Shown here: positions 37,355-44,033 of the stretch, one piece after another
Numbering within the stretch: position 1 is the stretch's first letter
How the letters are laid out: every line of letters starts with the position of its first letter
NCBI RefSeq assembly: GCF_030269545.1
Contig: NZ_BSTN01000011.1
Location: forward strand, 179,123-243,122
Source of the DNA: Actinomadura sp. NBRC 104425
GTDB taxonomy: Bacteria; Actinomycetota; Actinomycetes; Streptosporangiales; Streptosporangiaceae
DNA length: 64,000 nt
Reading direction: 5' to 3'
The notes under the pieces: generated by a model
The model's input: only the letters and a program-made list of their open reading frames with translations
Database searches by the model: none
Told to the model about the DNA's origin: nothing
Made by a program: the position numbers and the translations under genes

Positions 37355-37993
37355 TTGTCGCAGACCGCGTCGCAGACCGCGTCGCAGACCGCCCGCACCC
37401 CGGTCGACTTCTGGTTCGACCCGCTGTGCCCGTGGGCGTGGATCACCTCGCGCTGGGTGCTGGAGGTGGCCAAGTACCGGCCGATCGAGCCGCGCTGGCA
37501 CGTGATGAGCCTGTCCGTGCTCAACGAGGACAAGGACATCCCCGAGGACTACCGGAAGCTGCTGAAGGACGGCTGGGGCCCGGTGCGCGTGTGCATCGCC
37601 GCCGAGCAGAAGTACGGCGGCGATGCGCTCGGCCGCCTCTACACCGAGCTGGGCACGCGCCGCCACCACGAGCGGCGCAAGTTCGACCGGGAGATGCTGG
37701 AGGAGGCCCTGGCCGCGGCCGGCCTCGACCCCGCCCTGGCGGCCGCCGCCGAGTCCACCGAGTACGACGCGGCTGTGCGCGCGTCCCACAAGGACGGCAT
37801 CGACCGCGTCGGCCAGGAGGTCGGCACCCCGGTGATCGAGGTCGAGGGCTCGGCCTTCTTCGGCCCGGTCGTCACCCCGATTCCGCGCGGCGAGGACGCC
37901 GTCCGGCTGTGGGACGGGGTGACCCTCGCCGCCTCCGTCGACGGCTTCTTCGAGCTGAAGCGCTCCCGGACCCGGGACCCGATCTTCGACTGA
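37355..37993 (+). CDS. DsbA-family protein, mycothiol-dependent nitroreductase/oxidoreductase type
   Basis: 212 aa thioredoxin-fold protein with helical insert. Active-site segment WFDPLCPWAWITSRWVLEV: the first Cys is present but the position of the second Cys of CxxC is Ala (CPWA). The cis-Pro loop is GTPVIEVEG. Relatives such as Rv2466c of Mycobacterium use mycothiol; a single Cys would suit monothiol chemistry with mycothiol. TTG 37355 is chosen because AAGGAGG is 6 bp upstream. The N-terminus holds a 12-bp tandem repeat (SQTA x3). No signal peptide, so cytosolic. Divergent from pepN, upstream of the Ni/Co operon. Confidence 0.85.
   Translation: MSQTASQTASQTARTPVDFWFDPLCPWAWITSRWVLEVAKYRPIEPRWHVMSLSVLNEDKDIPEDYRKLLKDGWGPVRVCIAAEQKYGGDALGRLYTELGTRRHHERRKFDREMLEEALAAAGLDPALAAAAESTEYDAAVRASHKDGIDRVGQEVGTPVIEVEGSAFFGPVVTPIPRGEDAVRLWDGVTLAASVDGFFELKRSRTRDPIFD
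37358..37393 (+). repeat. 12-bp tandem repeat, 3 copies, in a coding region
   Basis: TCGCAGACCGCG repeated three times (third copy with one change), encoding SQTA units at the extreme N-terminus of the DsbA-like protein. Prone to copy-number change by slippage without breaking the frame. Confidence 0.8.
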
Positions 37994-38041
37994 GCCCGGG
38001 CCGCGGCCGGTCACCCTGCCCTCACCCTCGGTACATGCTAG

Positions 38042-38058
38042 TTGCAACCGTCTTGCAG
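38042..38058 (+). promoter_or_regulatory. Nur-box-like site upstream of the Ni/Co transporter operon
   Basis: TTGCAA-N5-TTGCAG matches the Streptomyces Nur (nickel-responsive Fur family) consensus tTGCaa-N5-ttGCAA at 11 of 12 half-site positions. It lies 57 bp before cbiM, next to an AT-rich CTAAAAATG that may be the -10. This suggests repression by nickel-loaded Nur and a nickel rather than cobalt role. Confidence 0.6.
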
Positions 38059-38114
38059 CTGCTAAAAATGTGCATCACACTGTTCCTGCTGAATTCGTAC
38101 AGGCAGGTGGTGAC

Positions 38115-38810
38115 ATGCACGTACCGGACGGGTTCATCAACGCCCCGGTGTCCGTCGCGGCGGGGGTGGTGGCCGCCGGCGGGGTGGCGGTGGCGCTGCG
38201 CGGCGCCCGGCGCGAGCTGGACGACCGCACCGCGCCGCTGGCCGGGCTGACGGCCGCCTTCGTGTTCGCCGCGCAGATGCTCAACTTCCCGGTCGCCGCG
38301 GGCACCAGCGGGCATCTGCTCGGCGGGACGCTGGCGGCGATACTGGTCGGCCCTTACACCGCGGTGCTGTGCATGGCCGTGGTGCTCGGGATGCAGGCGC
38401 TGCTGTTCGCCGACGGCGGGCTCAGCGCGCTCGGCGTCAACATCACGATCATGGGGCTGGTCACGGTCGCCGTCGGGTACGGCGTCTTCCGGCTGCTGCT
38501 GCGGGTGCTGCCCGCCACCCGCCCGGCGGTGACCGGCGCCGCGTTCGGGGCCGCGCTGGTCTCGGTGCCCGCCGCGGCCGCCGTGTTCACCCTGATCTAC
38601 GCGATCGGCGGCACCGCCGAGGTGCCGATCGGCACGGTCGCGGGCGCCATGATCGGTGTGCACGTGCTGATCGGCATCGGCGAGGCGCTGATCACTTCGC
38701 TGACCGTGTCCAGCGTGCTGGCGGTCCGGCCGGACCTGGTGCACGGGGCGCGCGGGCTGCTGCGCAAGCCCGAGCTGCGCACGCGTGCCGCGTCCGGTGC
38801 CGGAGCCTGA
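38115..38810 (+). CDS. cbiM: ECF-type nickel/cobalt transporter, substrate-binding S component (CbiM/NikM)
   Basis: 231 aa, about seven membrane helices. The N-terminus MHVPDGFINAPV is the hallmark of CbiM/NikM, where Met1-His2 bind the metal at the extracellular face, so the ATG at 38115 is fixed by function. Further helices include LLGGTLAAILVGPYTAVLCMAVVLGMQALLFADGGLSALGVN. First gene of a four-gene operon with a PDGLE protein, CbiQ and CbiO. A Nur-box-like element upstream points to nickel import, though CbiM and NikM cannot be separated by sequence alone. Confidence 0.93.
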   Translation: MHVPDGFINAPVSVAAGVVAAGGVAVALRGARRELDDRTAPLAGLTAAFVFAAQMLNFPVAAGTSGHLLGGTLAAILVGPYTAVLCMAVVLGMQALLFADGGLSALGVNITIMGLVTVAVGYGVFRLLLRVLPATRPAVTGAAFGAALVSVPAAAAVFTLIYAIGGTAEVPIGTVAGAMIGVHVLIGIGEALITSLTVSSVLAVRPDLVHGARGLLRKPELRTRAASGAGA

Positions 38811-38824
38811 GAGACGGGGGGATC

Positions 38825-39136
38825 ATGACGACCAAGCGGTTCTTCGTCGTCGCCCTGCTGGTGTCGCTCGTGCTGGCCGGGGGCGTCAGCTACTACGCCA
38901 GCAGCCGGCCCGACGGACTGGAGAAGGTCGCCGCCGACAAGGGCCTCGACGCGAAGGAGAAGGACCACGCGCTCAAGGACTCCCCGCTCGGCGACTACGG
39001 CGTCAAGGGAGTCGACAACGCCCGGCTGTCGGGCGGCCTGGCCGGGGTGATCGGCGTGGGCGCCGTGCTGGCCGTGTCCGGCGGGCTGTTCTGGGCGGTG
39101 CGGCGCCGCGGAACCCGTACGGGCGCGGACGCCTAG
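38825..39136 (+). CDS. PDGLE-domain (CbiN/NikN-like) transporter subunit
   Basis: 103 aa with two membrane helices, residues ~5-25 and ~68-90, and the motif SSRPDGLEKVAADKGL between them, the PDGLE domain that replaces or is fused to CbiN/NikN in many Ni/Co ECF transporters. 14 bp after cbiM, and its stop TAG is directly followed by the ATG of cbiQ. ATG has GGGGGG upstream. It probably assists CbiM in metal loading. Confidence 0.88.
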   Translation: MTTKRFFVVALLVSLVLAGGVSYYASSRPDGLEKVAADKGLDAKEKDHALKDSPLGDYGVKGVDNARLSGGLAGVIGVGAVLAVSGGLFWAVRRRGTRTGADA

Positions 39137-39901
39137 ATGGGCGCCGGCCACGCGCACCGCCTCTACCTGCCCGGGGCCTCGCCCGTGCACCGGCTGCCGC
39201 CGCAGTGCAAGCTCGTGGCGGTGCTGGTCTTCGTGGCGGCCGTGGTGGCCACGCCGCGCGAGCGGATCTGGGCGTTCGCCGGGTACGCGCTGCTGCTGGC
39301 GGCGGTCGCGGCGGTGGCGCGGGTGCCCTACGGGGTGGTGCTGCGGCGGACCCTGATCGAGCTGCCGTTCGTGGTGTTCGCCCTGCTCATGCCGTTCGTG
39401 GCGAGCGGGGAGCGAGTCACCTGGCTGGGGCTGTCGGTGAGCGAGGCGGGGCTGTGGGGCGCCTGGAACATCCTCGCCAAGGGCACCCTCGGGGTGGTCG
39501 CGTCCATCCTGCTGGCCGCCACCACCGAGCCGCGCCTGCTGCTGCTCGGGGTCGAGCGGCTGCGCATGCCGCAACCGATCGTCCAGATCGCCGCGTTCAT
39601 GCTGCGGTACGCCGACGTGGTCGCAGGAGAGCTGCGCCGGATGCGGATCGCGCGGGCCTCCCGCGGGTTCGAGGCGCGCGACGTGCGGGACGCGGGCGTG
39701 CTGGCGCGGTCGCTGGGGGCGCTGTTCCTGCGGTCGTACGAGCGGGGAGAGCGCGTCCACCTGGCCATGGTCAGCCGCGGCTACGACGGCCGCATGCCGG
39801 CTTGGCACGCCGTCGGCGCCACCGCCGCCCAGTGGACGGCCGCCGCCGCGCTGCCGGCCGCCGCCGCCCTGATCGCCGCCGCAGCCTGGATCATCCCCTG
39901 A
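39137..39901 (+). CDS. cbiQ: ECF transporter transmembrane (T) component CbiQ
   Basis: 254 aa, about six membrane helices. SPVHRLPPQCKLVAVLVFV starts the fold. The ATPase coupling motifs of CbiQ/EcfT are ARASRGFEARDV and MVSRGYDGRMP (two Ala-Arg-Gly-type helices). Start abuts the PDGLE stop, so translation is coupled. Couples CbiO hydrolysis to CbiM movement. Confidence 0.93.
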   Translation: MGAGHAHRLYLPGASPVHRLPPQCKLVAVLVFVAAVVATPRERIWAFAGYALLLAAVAAVARVPYGVVLRRTLIELPFVVFALLMPFVASGERVTWLGLSVSEAGLWGAWNILAKGTLGVVASILLAATTEPRLLLLGVERLRMPQPIVQIAAFMLRYADVVAGELRRMRIARASRGFEARDVRDAGVLARSLGALFLRSYERGERVHLAMVSRGYDGRMPAWHAVGATAAQWTAAAALPAAAALIAAAAWIIP

Positions 39902-39915
39902 CCTCGGAGTCTTCC

Positions 39916-40722
39916 ATGACCACCTCGGACGAGCGGACGGCGGCGGGGGCCGCCGCACCGCAGGACGACGCGCCCCCCTCGCTGGAGGTGCGCGGCCTGG
40001 CGTACGCCTACCCCGACGGCACCCAGGCCCTCTACGGCGTGGACGTCACCATCCGGCGCGGCGAGCGCGTGGCCCTGCTGGGCCCCAACGGAGCGGGCAA
40101 GACCACGCTCGTGCTACACCTCAACGGGATCCTGCACGGCGGCCTGGGGTCGGTGCGCGTCGCGGGCCTGGAGGTCGACCCGGGCGACAAGCGGGCGCTG
40201 CGGGAGATCCGCCGCCGGGTCGGCATCGTCTTCCAGGACCCCGACGACCAGCTGTTCATGCCGACCGTCCGGGAGGACGTGGCGTTCGGCCCCGCCAACA
40301 TGGGGCTGCGCGGCGAGGAGCTGGACCGCCGCGTCCGGGATGCGCTGGACCGCGTCGGCATGCTGGAGGCCGCCGACCGGCCGCCGCAGCACCTGTCGTT
40401 CGGGCAGCGCCGCCGGGTCGCGGTGGCCACCGTCCTGGCGATGGAGCCGGAGATCCTGGTGCTGGACGAGCCGTCGTCCAACCTGGACCCGGCCGGCCGC
40501 CGCGAGCTGGCGGAGATCCTGCTGTCGCTGGACGTCACGGTGCTGATGGTCACCCACGACCTCCCGTACGCGGCCGAGCTGTGCCCGCGTTCACTGATCC
40601 TGTCCGGCGGGGTCATCGCCGCCGACGGCCCCACGCCCGACCTGCTGTCGGACGCGGACCTGCTGGCCGCCCACCGCCTGGAGCTGCCGTTCGGGTTCGA
40701 CCCCGCCGCCATCGCCCGCTGA
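39916..40722 (+). CDS. cbiO: ECF transporter ATP-binding component CbiO
   Basis: 268 aa ABC ATPase. Walker A GPNGAGKT, Q-loop FQDPDDQLFMPTVREDVAFGP (the CbiO/EcfA form), Walker B ILVLDEPSSNLDP and switch His in VTHD. The signature is LSFGQRRRVAV: Phe replaces the second Gly of LSGGQ, unusual but not known to abolish activity. Last gene of the operon, followed by a strong hairpin. It powers the CbiM-PDGLE-CbiQ complex. Confidence 0.93.
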   Translation: MTTSDERTAAGAAAPQDDAPPSLEVRGLAYAYPDGTQALYGVDVTIRRGERVALLGPNGAGKTTLVLHLNGILHGGLGSVRVAGLEVDPGDKRALREIRRRVGIVFQDPDDQLFMPTVREDVAFGPANMGLRGEELDRRVRDALDRVGMLEAADRPPQHLSFGQRRRVAVATVLAMEPEILVLDEPSSNLDPAGRRELAEILLSLDVTVLMVTHDLPYAAELCPRSLILSGGVIAADGPTPDLLSDADLLAAHRLELPFGFDPAAIAR

Positions 40723-40737
40723 CCCCCGGGCACCCGT

Positions 40738-40775
40738 CCGACGGGATCGCCGGCGCGCCCCGGCGGTCCCGTCGG
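40738..40775 (+). terminator. Terminator-like hairpin after cbiO
   Basis: CCGACGGGA (40738-40746) / TCCCGTCGG (40767-40775), a perfect 9-bp stem, with an inner CGCCGG/CCGGCG stem in the loop. Ends the Ni/Co transporter operon 16 bp after cbiO. Confidence 0.65.
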
Positions 40776-40795
40776 CGTTTCTCCGGCGTTTCTCC
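40774..40795. repeat. 11-bp direct tandem repeat
   Basis: GGCGTTTCTCC occurs twice back to back and a third, partial copy (GGCGTTCC) follows. It sits between the terminator and the next promoter; no function seen. Confidence 0.6.
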
Positions 40796-40805
40796 GGCGT
40801 TCCGC

Positions 40806-40833
40806 TTGCACGCACCGCGACGTGTCGTAGACT
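40806..40833 (+). promoter_or_regulatory. Probable promoter of the CooC-type ATPase gene
   Basis: TTGCAC (40806-40811) and TAGACT (40828-40833) with a 16-bp spacer resemble the housekeeping -35/-10. Predicted start of transcription is near 40840, giving a ~45-nt leader. Confidence 0.5.
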
Positions 40834-40849
40834 CGGTGCCACCTGAAAG

Positions 40850-40864
40850 TGGCAACGGTTTTCA
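40850..40864 (+). promoter_or_regulatory. Zur-box-like site in the leader of the CooC-type gene
   Basis: TGGCAACGGTTTTCA resembles the 7-1-7 palindrome TGAAAAC-G-GTTTTCA bound by actinobacterial Zur, with a perfect right arm and two mismatches in the left. A second inverted repeat TGCCAC-N6-GTGGCA (40837-40854) overlaps its left edge. Just downstream of the likely transcription start. Confidence 0.4.
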
Positions 40865-40884
40865 TATCCGATTCGGGGGTGAAC

Positions 40885-41826
40885 GTGAAGGTAGCGTTCG
40901 TCGGCAAGGGCGGCAGCGGCAAGACCACCCTGTCCTCGCTGTTCGTGCGGTTCCTGGCCGACCGCGGGCTGCCCGTGGTGGCCGTCGACGCCGACATCAA
41001 CCAGCACCTGGGCGTGGCGCTGGGCCTGGACGAGGGCCGGGCGGCCAAGATTTCGGCGCTGGGCGACCACCTGCCGCAGATCAAGGAGTACCTGCGCGGC
41101 GACAACCCGCGGATCTCCTCGACCGCGGCGATGGTCAAGACGACCCCGCCCGGCGCGGGCTCGCGGCTGCTGCGGCTGCGCGGCGACGACCCGGTCCACG
41201 CGCTGGGCGAGGACGTCGACGGCGTCACGCTGCTGGCCACCGGGGCGTTCACCGAGGACGACCTCGGCGTGGCCTGCTACCACTCCAAGACCGGGGCGGT
41301 CGAGCTCTACCTGAACCACTTGGTCGACGGGCCCGGCGAGTACGTGGTCGTCGACATGACCGCGGGCGCCGACACCTTCGCCTCCGGGCTGTTCACCCGC
41401 TTCGACCTGATGTTCCTGGTCGCCGAGCCCACCCGCAAGGGCGTGAGCGTCTACCGCCAGTACACCGAGTACGCCCGCGACTACGACGTCGCCATCGCGG
41501 TCGTCGGCAACAAGGTGCAGGGCGACGACGACGTCGCCTACCTGCGCGAGCACGTCGGCGACGACCTGCTCACCTGGCTCGGCCAGTCCGCCGCCGTGCG
41601 CGCGCTGGAGCAGGGCCGCCACGACGTGCCGCTGGAGGTCGCCAACGAGCGCGCCCTGGCCCGCATGCTCGCCGCGGTCGACGCCCGGGACAAGGACTGG
41701 GACAAGTACCAGCGCCAGGCCGTGGAGTTCCACGTCAAAAACGCCCGCAGCTGGGCCAACCGCGCCGTGGGCGAGGACTTGGAGGCCCAGATCGACCCGG
41801 GCTTCAGCCTGGCGGCCGCCCGCTAG
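40885..41826 (+). CDS. CooC-type P-loop ATPase (SIMIBI; metal-insertion or MinD/ParA-like)
   Basis: 313 aa. Deviant Walker A GKGGSGKTT at residues 7-15 (signature Lys8), VVAVDADINQHLG, and VVVDMTAGADTFASGLFTRFDLMFLVAEPTRKGVSVYRQY. This is the CooC/CobQ-CbiA SIMIBI class; CooC itself is a nickel-insertion ATPase of CO dehydrogenase, though no CODH gene is in view. No ligand-binding CxC is obvious. It lies directly after a Ni/Co importer and behind a Zur-like element, suggesting intracellular metal delivery. Start GTG 40885 chosen for MKVAFVGKGGSGKTT; GTG 40879 possible. Confidence 0.85.
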   Translation: MKVAFVGKGGSGKTTLSSLFVRFLADRGLPVVAVDADINQHLGVALGLDEGRAAKISALGDHLPQIKEYLRGDNPRISSTAAMVKTTPPGAGSRLLRLRGDDPVHALGEDVDGVTLLATGAFTEDDLGVACYHSKTGAVELYLNHLVDGPGEYVVVDMTAGADTFASGLFTRFDLMFLVAEPTRKGVSVYRQYTEYARDYDVAIAVVGNKVQGDDDVAYLREHVGDDLLTWLGQSAAVRALEQGRHDVPLEVANERALARMLAAVDARDKDWDKYQRQAVEFHVKNARSWANRAVGEDLEAQIDPGFSLAAAR

Positions 41827-41906
41827 CCCGCCGCCCCCTCGGCGGCGGCCCGCCTTGCTCGGGGGCGGAGTCGGCGGCACCGCGGCGGCCTGCGAGAATT
41901 GCGCCC

Positions 41907-42383
41907 ATGCGCGTGTTTCTTGGATGCGACCATGCCGGCTTCGAACTGAAGGAGCACCTGGTCGCCTGGCTTTCAGCCAACGGTCACGAGCCCGTCGACT
42001 GCGGGGCGTTCGTCTACGACGCCGTCGACGACTATCCGCCGTTCGTGCTGAGGGCCGCCGAGCGCACCGCCGCCGAGCCGGGGACGCTGGGCATCGTCAT
42101 CGGCGGCTCCGGCAACGGCGAGCAGATGGCCGCCAACAAGGTCAAGGGCGTGCGGGCCGCCCTGGTCTGGAACGACGACACCGCCCGCCTCGCCCGCGAG
42201 CACAACGACGCCAACGTGATCAGCATCGGCGCACGCCAGCACGACCTGGAGACCGCCACCCGGTTCGTGCGCCTGTTCCTGGAGACCCCGTACTCGCAGG
42301 ACGAGCGGCACACCCGGCGGATCCGGATGCTGAGCGACTACGAGCGCACCGGCCAGCTGCCGCCGATCTCCGTGGAGAGCTGA
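41907..42383 (+). CDS. rpiB: Ribose-5-phosphate isomerase B family protein
   Basis: 158 aa. Motifs MRVFLGCDHAGFELKEHL, GGSGNGEQMAANKVKGVRAALVWND and REHNDANVISIGARQ define RpiB; the Glu in GGSGNGEQ is the actinobacterial active-site base. It interconverts ribose- and ribulose-5-phosphate. ATG 41907 has no ribosome binding site; TGCGAGAAT ends 7 bp upstream, so it is probably a leaderless message. Confidence 0.95.
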   Translation: MRVFLGCDHAGFELKEHLVAWLSANGHEPVDCGAFVYDAVDDYPPFVLRAAERTAAEPGTLGIVIGGSGNGEQMAANKVKGVRAALVWNDDTARLAREHNDANVISIGARQHDLETATRFVRLFLETPYSQDERHTRRIRMLSDYERTGQLPPISVES

Positions 42384-42393
42384 CCCGGGCCGC

Positions 42394-42615
42394 TCACCGG
42401 GGCTTGCGTCCGCCGCCGCCGCGTTTGCCGAGGCGGCGGCGTTCGTTCTTGGACGCCCGCGACCTCCTGGCCGCGTCTGCGGCGGCGGCCGCGCCTCCCG
42501 CGGCCGCCGCCCGGTCCGGCGGGCCGCCCGGGCCCTCGTCGTCCGGCGCGGGCCGGGACACGTCGCGTGCCCGCATCGCCGCGTCGATCGTGATCCGCAT
42601 GTTGGGCAGGGCCAC
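42394..42615 (-). CDS. Small basic protein of unknown function, convergent with rpiB
   Basis: 73 aa. N-terminus ALPNMRITIDAAMRARDV is the only ordered part; the rest is Ala/Gly/Pro rich and ends in a very basic tail (ASKNERRRLGKRGGGGRKPR), like nucleic-acid-binding tails. GTG 42615 with GGGAGG 6 bp upstream supports translation; the longer frame to 42714 is not preferred. Stop is 10 bp from the rpiB stop. No family recognised. Confidence 0.6.
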   Translation of the reverse strand: MALPNMRITIDAAMRARDVSRPAPDDEGPGGPPDRAAAAGGAAAAADAARRSRASKNERRRLGKRGGGGRKPR

Positions 42616-42857
42616 GTCCACCTCCCGGAGCCGCGCGACGCGTCCGAACCGGCAGTGGGGCCGTGCTCTGCCGCGCCGCCGTGCGCGGGGCGTCCCCCGC
42701 GCGATGGACACCATTGGACACCATGCGGCGGGGCGCCCGGCAAGACCCGGGTCCGATGATCACCGAGCGTGATCGGGGACACGCCGGATCCGTCAAGTGC
42801 CGATCTGGACCGTTGTAACAGGTCGTCCATGGTGCGGATGTCCGTCGGCACCGCCCG

Positions 42858-43994
42858 ATGCCAGATACAGTGCCGGAGATGCTTCAACGTCTGGTCCAGC
42901 TGCTTCCGCCGGGAGTCCGCGCCTTCCTGCGGCGGATTCCGCTGCTCGTGCGGATCTACGGGTGGCTGCGGCGGGGCAAGGCCGTCCGTGAACGCTACGT
43001 GTTCACGGCCCTGGCCGTGCTGGCGATCGTGCTCGGCGTCGCCGCCACCGAGTCGCGGGCGTGGGCGCCGCCCGCCGCCCTGGTGCTGACCGTGGTCGCC
43101 GGCGGGCTGCTGCTCAAGGTGCGCACCCTGGTCGCGCTGCTGGCGGTGGTCGTGGCCATGACCGCCTACAACGCCGTGGACGACCCGGCCGAGGTCGGCC
43201 CCGGTACGATCGCCACCCTGCTGATCACGGCGGTGCTGGCGCTCACCCTGGCCCGCACCCGCCAGCAGCTCGGCGTGCAGGGCCTGCGCGGCGACTCGAT
43301 GCTGCTGGAGCTGCGCGACCGGCTGCGCCGCCAGGGCGAGCTGCCCGAGCTTCCGGCCGGCTGGGAGGCGCAGGTGGTGATGCTGCAGGCCGGCGGCTCG
43401 TCGTTCGGCGGCGACTTCGTGGTGTCCGTGCGCACCGGCGACGTCCTTGAGGTGGCGCTGGTGGACGTGTCGGGCAAGGGCACCGACGCGGGCACCCGGG
43501 CGCTGATGCTGTCCGGCGCGTTCGGAGGACTGCTTGGATCGATCCAGACCGACCGGTTCCTGCCCGCGTGCAACGACTACCTGCACCGCCAGCGCTGGGA
43601 CGAGGGCTTCGTCACGGCCGTCCACCTGGTCCTCGACCTGTCCACCGGCGAGTACACCGTGGAGTCGGCCGGGCATCCCCCGGCCGTCCAGTTCGACTCC
43701 GGTACCGGCACCTGGCGGGTGAGCGCCGCCAAGGGGGTGGTGCTGGGCGTCGTCCCGGACCTGCGCTGCGAGCCGGAGCAGGGCACGCTGCGCCCCGGCG
43801 ACGCGCTGCTGCTCTACACCGACGGCCTGGTCGAGTCGCCGGGCCGCGATCTCGACGCGGGCATCGACCGGCTGCTGGGCGAGGCCGAGCGCCTGGTCCC
43901 GCAGGGTTTCCGCAAGGGGGCCAAAGAGCTGGTGCAGACGATGGCCGCCGCGCGGGACGACGACTGCGCGCTCGTCGTCATATGGCGCAACTGA
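42858..43994 (+). CDS. PP2C-family (SpoIIE-type) Ser/Thr phosphatase with membrane domain
   Basis: 378 aa. Residues ~45-130 contain about four hydrophobic helices (YVFTALAVLAIVLGVAATES etc.). The C-terminal SpoIIE/PP2C domain has GGSSFGGDFVVSV, LVDVSGKGTDAGT, LLLYTDGLVES and DDDCALVVIW, the acidic residues that bind Mn/Mg. Such proteins dephosphorylate anti-anti-sigma factors (RsbU/RsbP-like), activating stress sigma factors; no anti-sigma partner is adjacent. A Ser/Thr kinase gene is convergent next door. ATG 42858 or 42879. Confidence 0.92.
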   Translation: MPDTVPEMLQRLVQLLPPGVRAFLRRIPLLVRIYGWLRRGKAVRERYVFTALAVLAIVLGVAATESRAWAPPAALVLTVVAGGLLLKVRTLVALLAVVVAMTAYNAVDDPAEVGPGTIATLLITAVLALTLARTRQQLGVQGLRGDSMLLELRDRLRRQGELPELPAGWEAQVVMLQAGGSSFGGDFVVSVRTGDVLEVALVDVSGKGTDAGTRALMLSGAFGGLLGSIQTDRFLPACNDYLHRQRWDEGFVTAVHLVLDLSTGEYTVESAGHPPAVQFDSGTGTWRVSAAKGVVLGVVPDLRCEPEQGTLRPGDALLLYTDGLVESPGRDLDAGIDRLLGEAERLVPQGFRKGAKELVQTMAAARDDDCALVVIWRN

Positions 43995-44033
43995 GAACCC
44001 CGAGCCCTCTCCTCGCCCCGAGCGTTCCCCCCG

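Noticed and set aside
37994..38114. Cobalamin riboswitch upstream of cbiM
   Set aside because: Only 121 bp to the preceding gene, and no B12-box-like conserved element; the Nur-like box explains the region better.
34072..38250. Open frame of 1392 codons on the + strand
   Set aside because: It is antisense to pepN and reads through malQ and DsbA-like genes in other frames; composition is the usual high-GC shadow. No domain.
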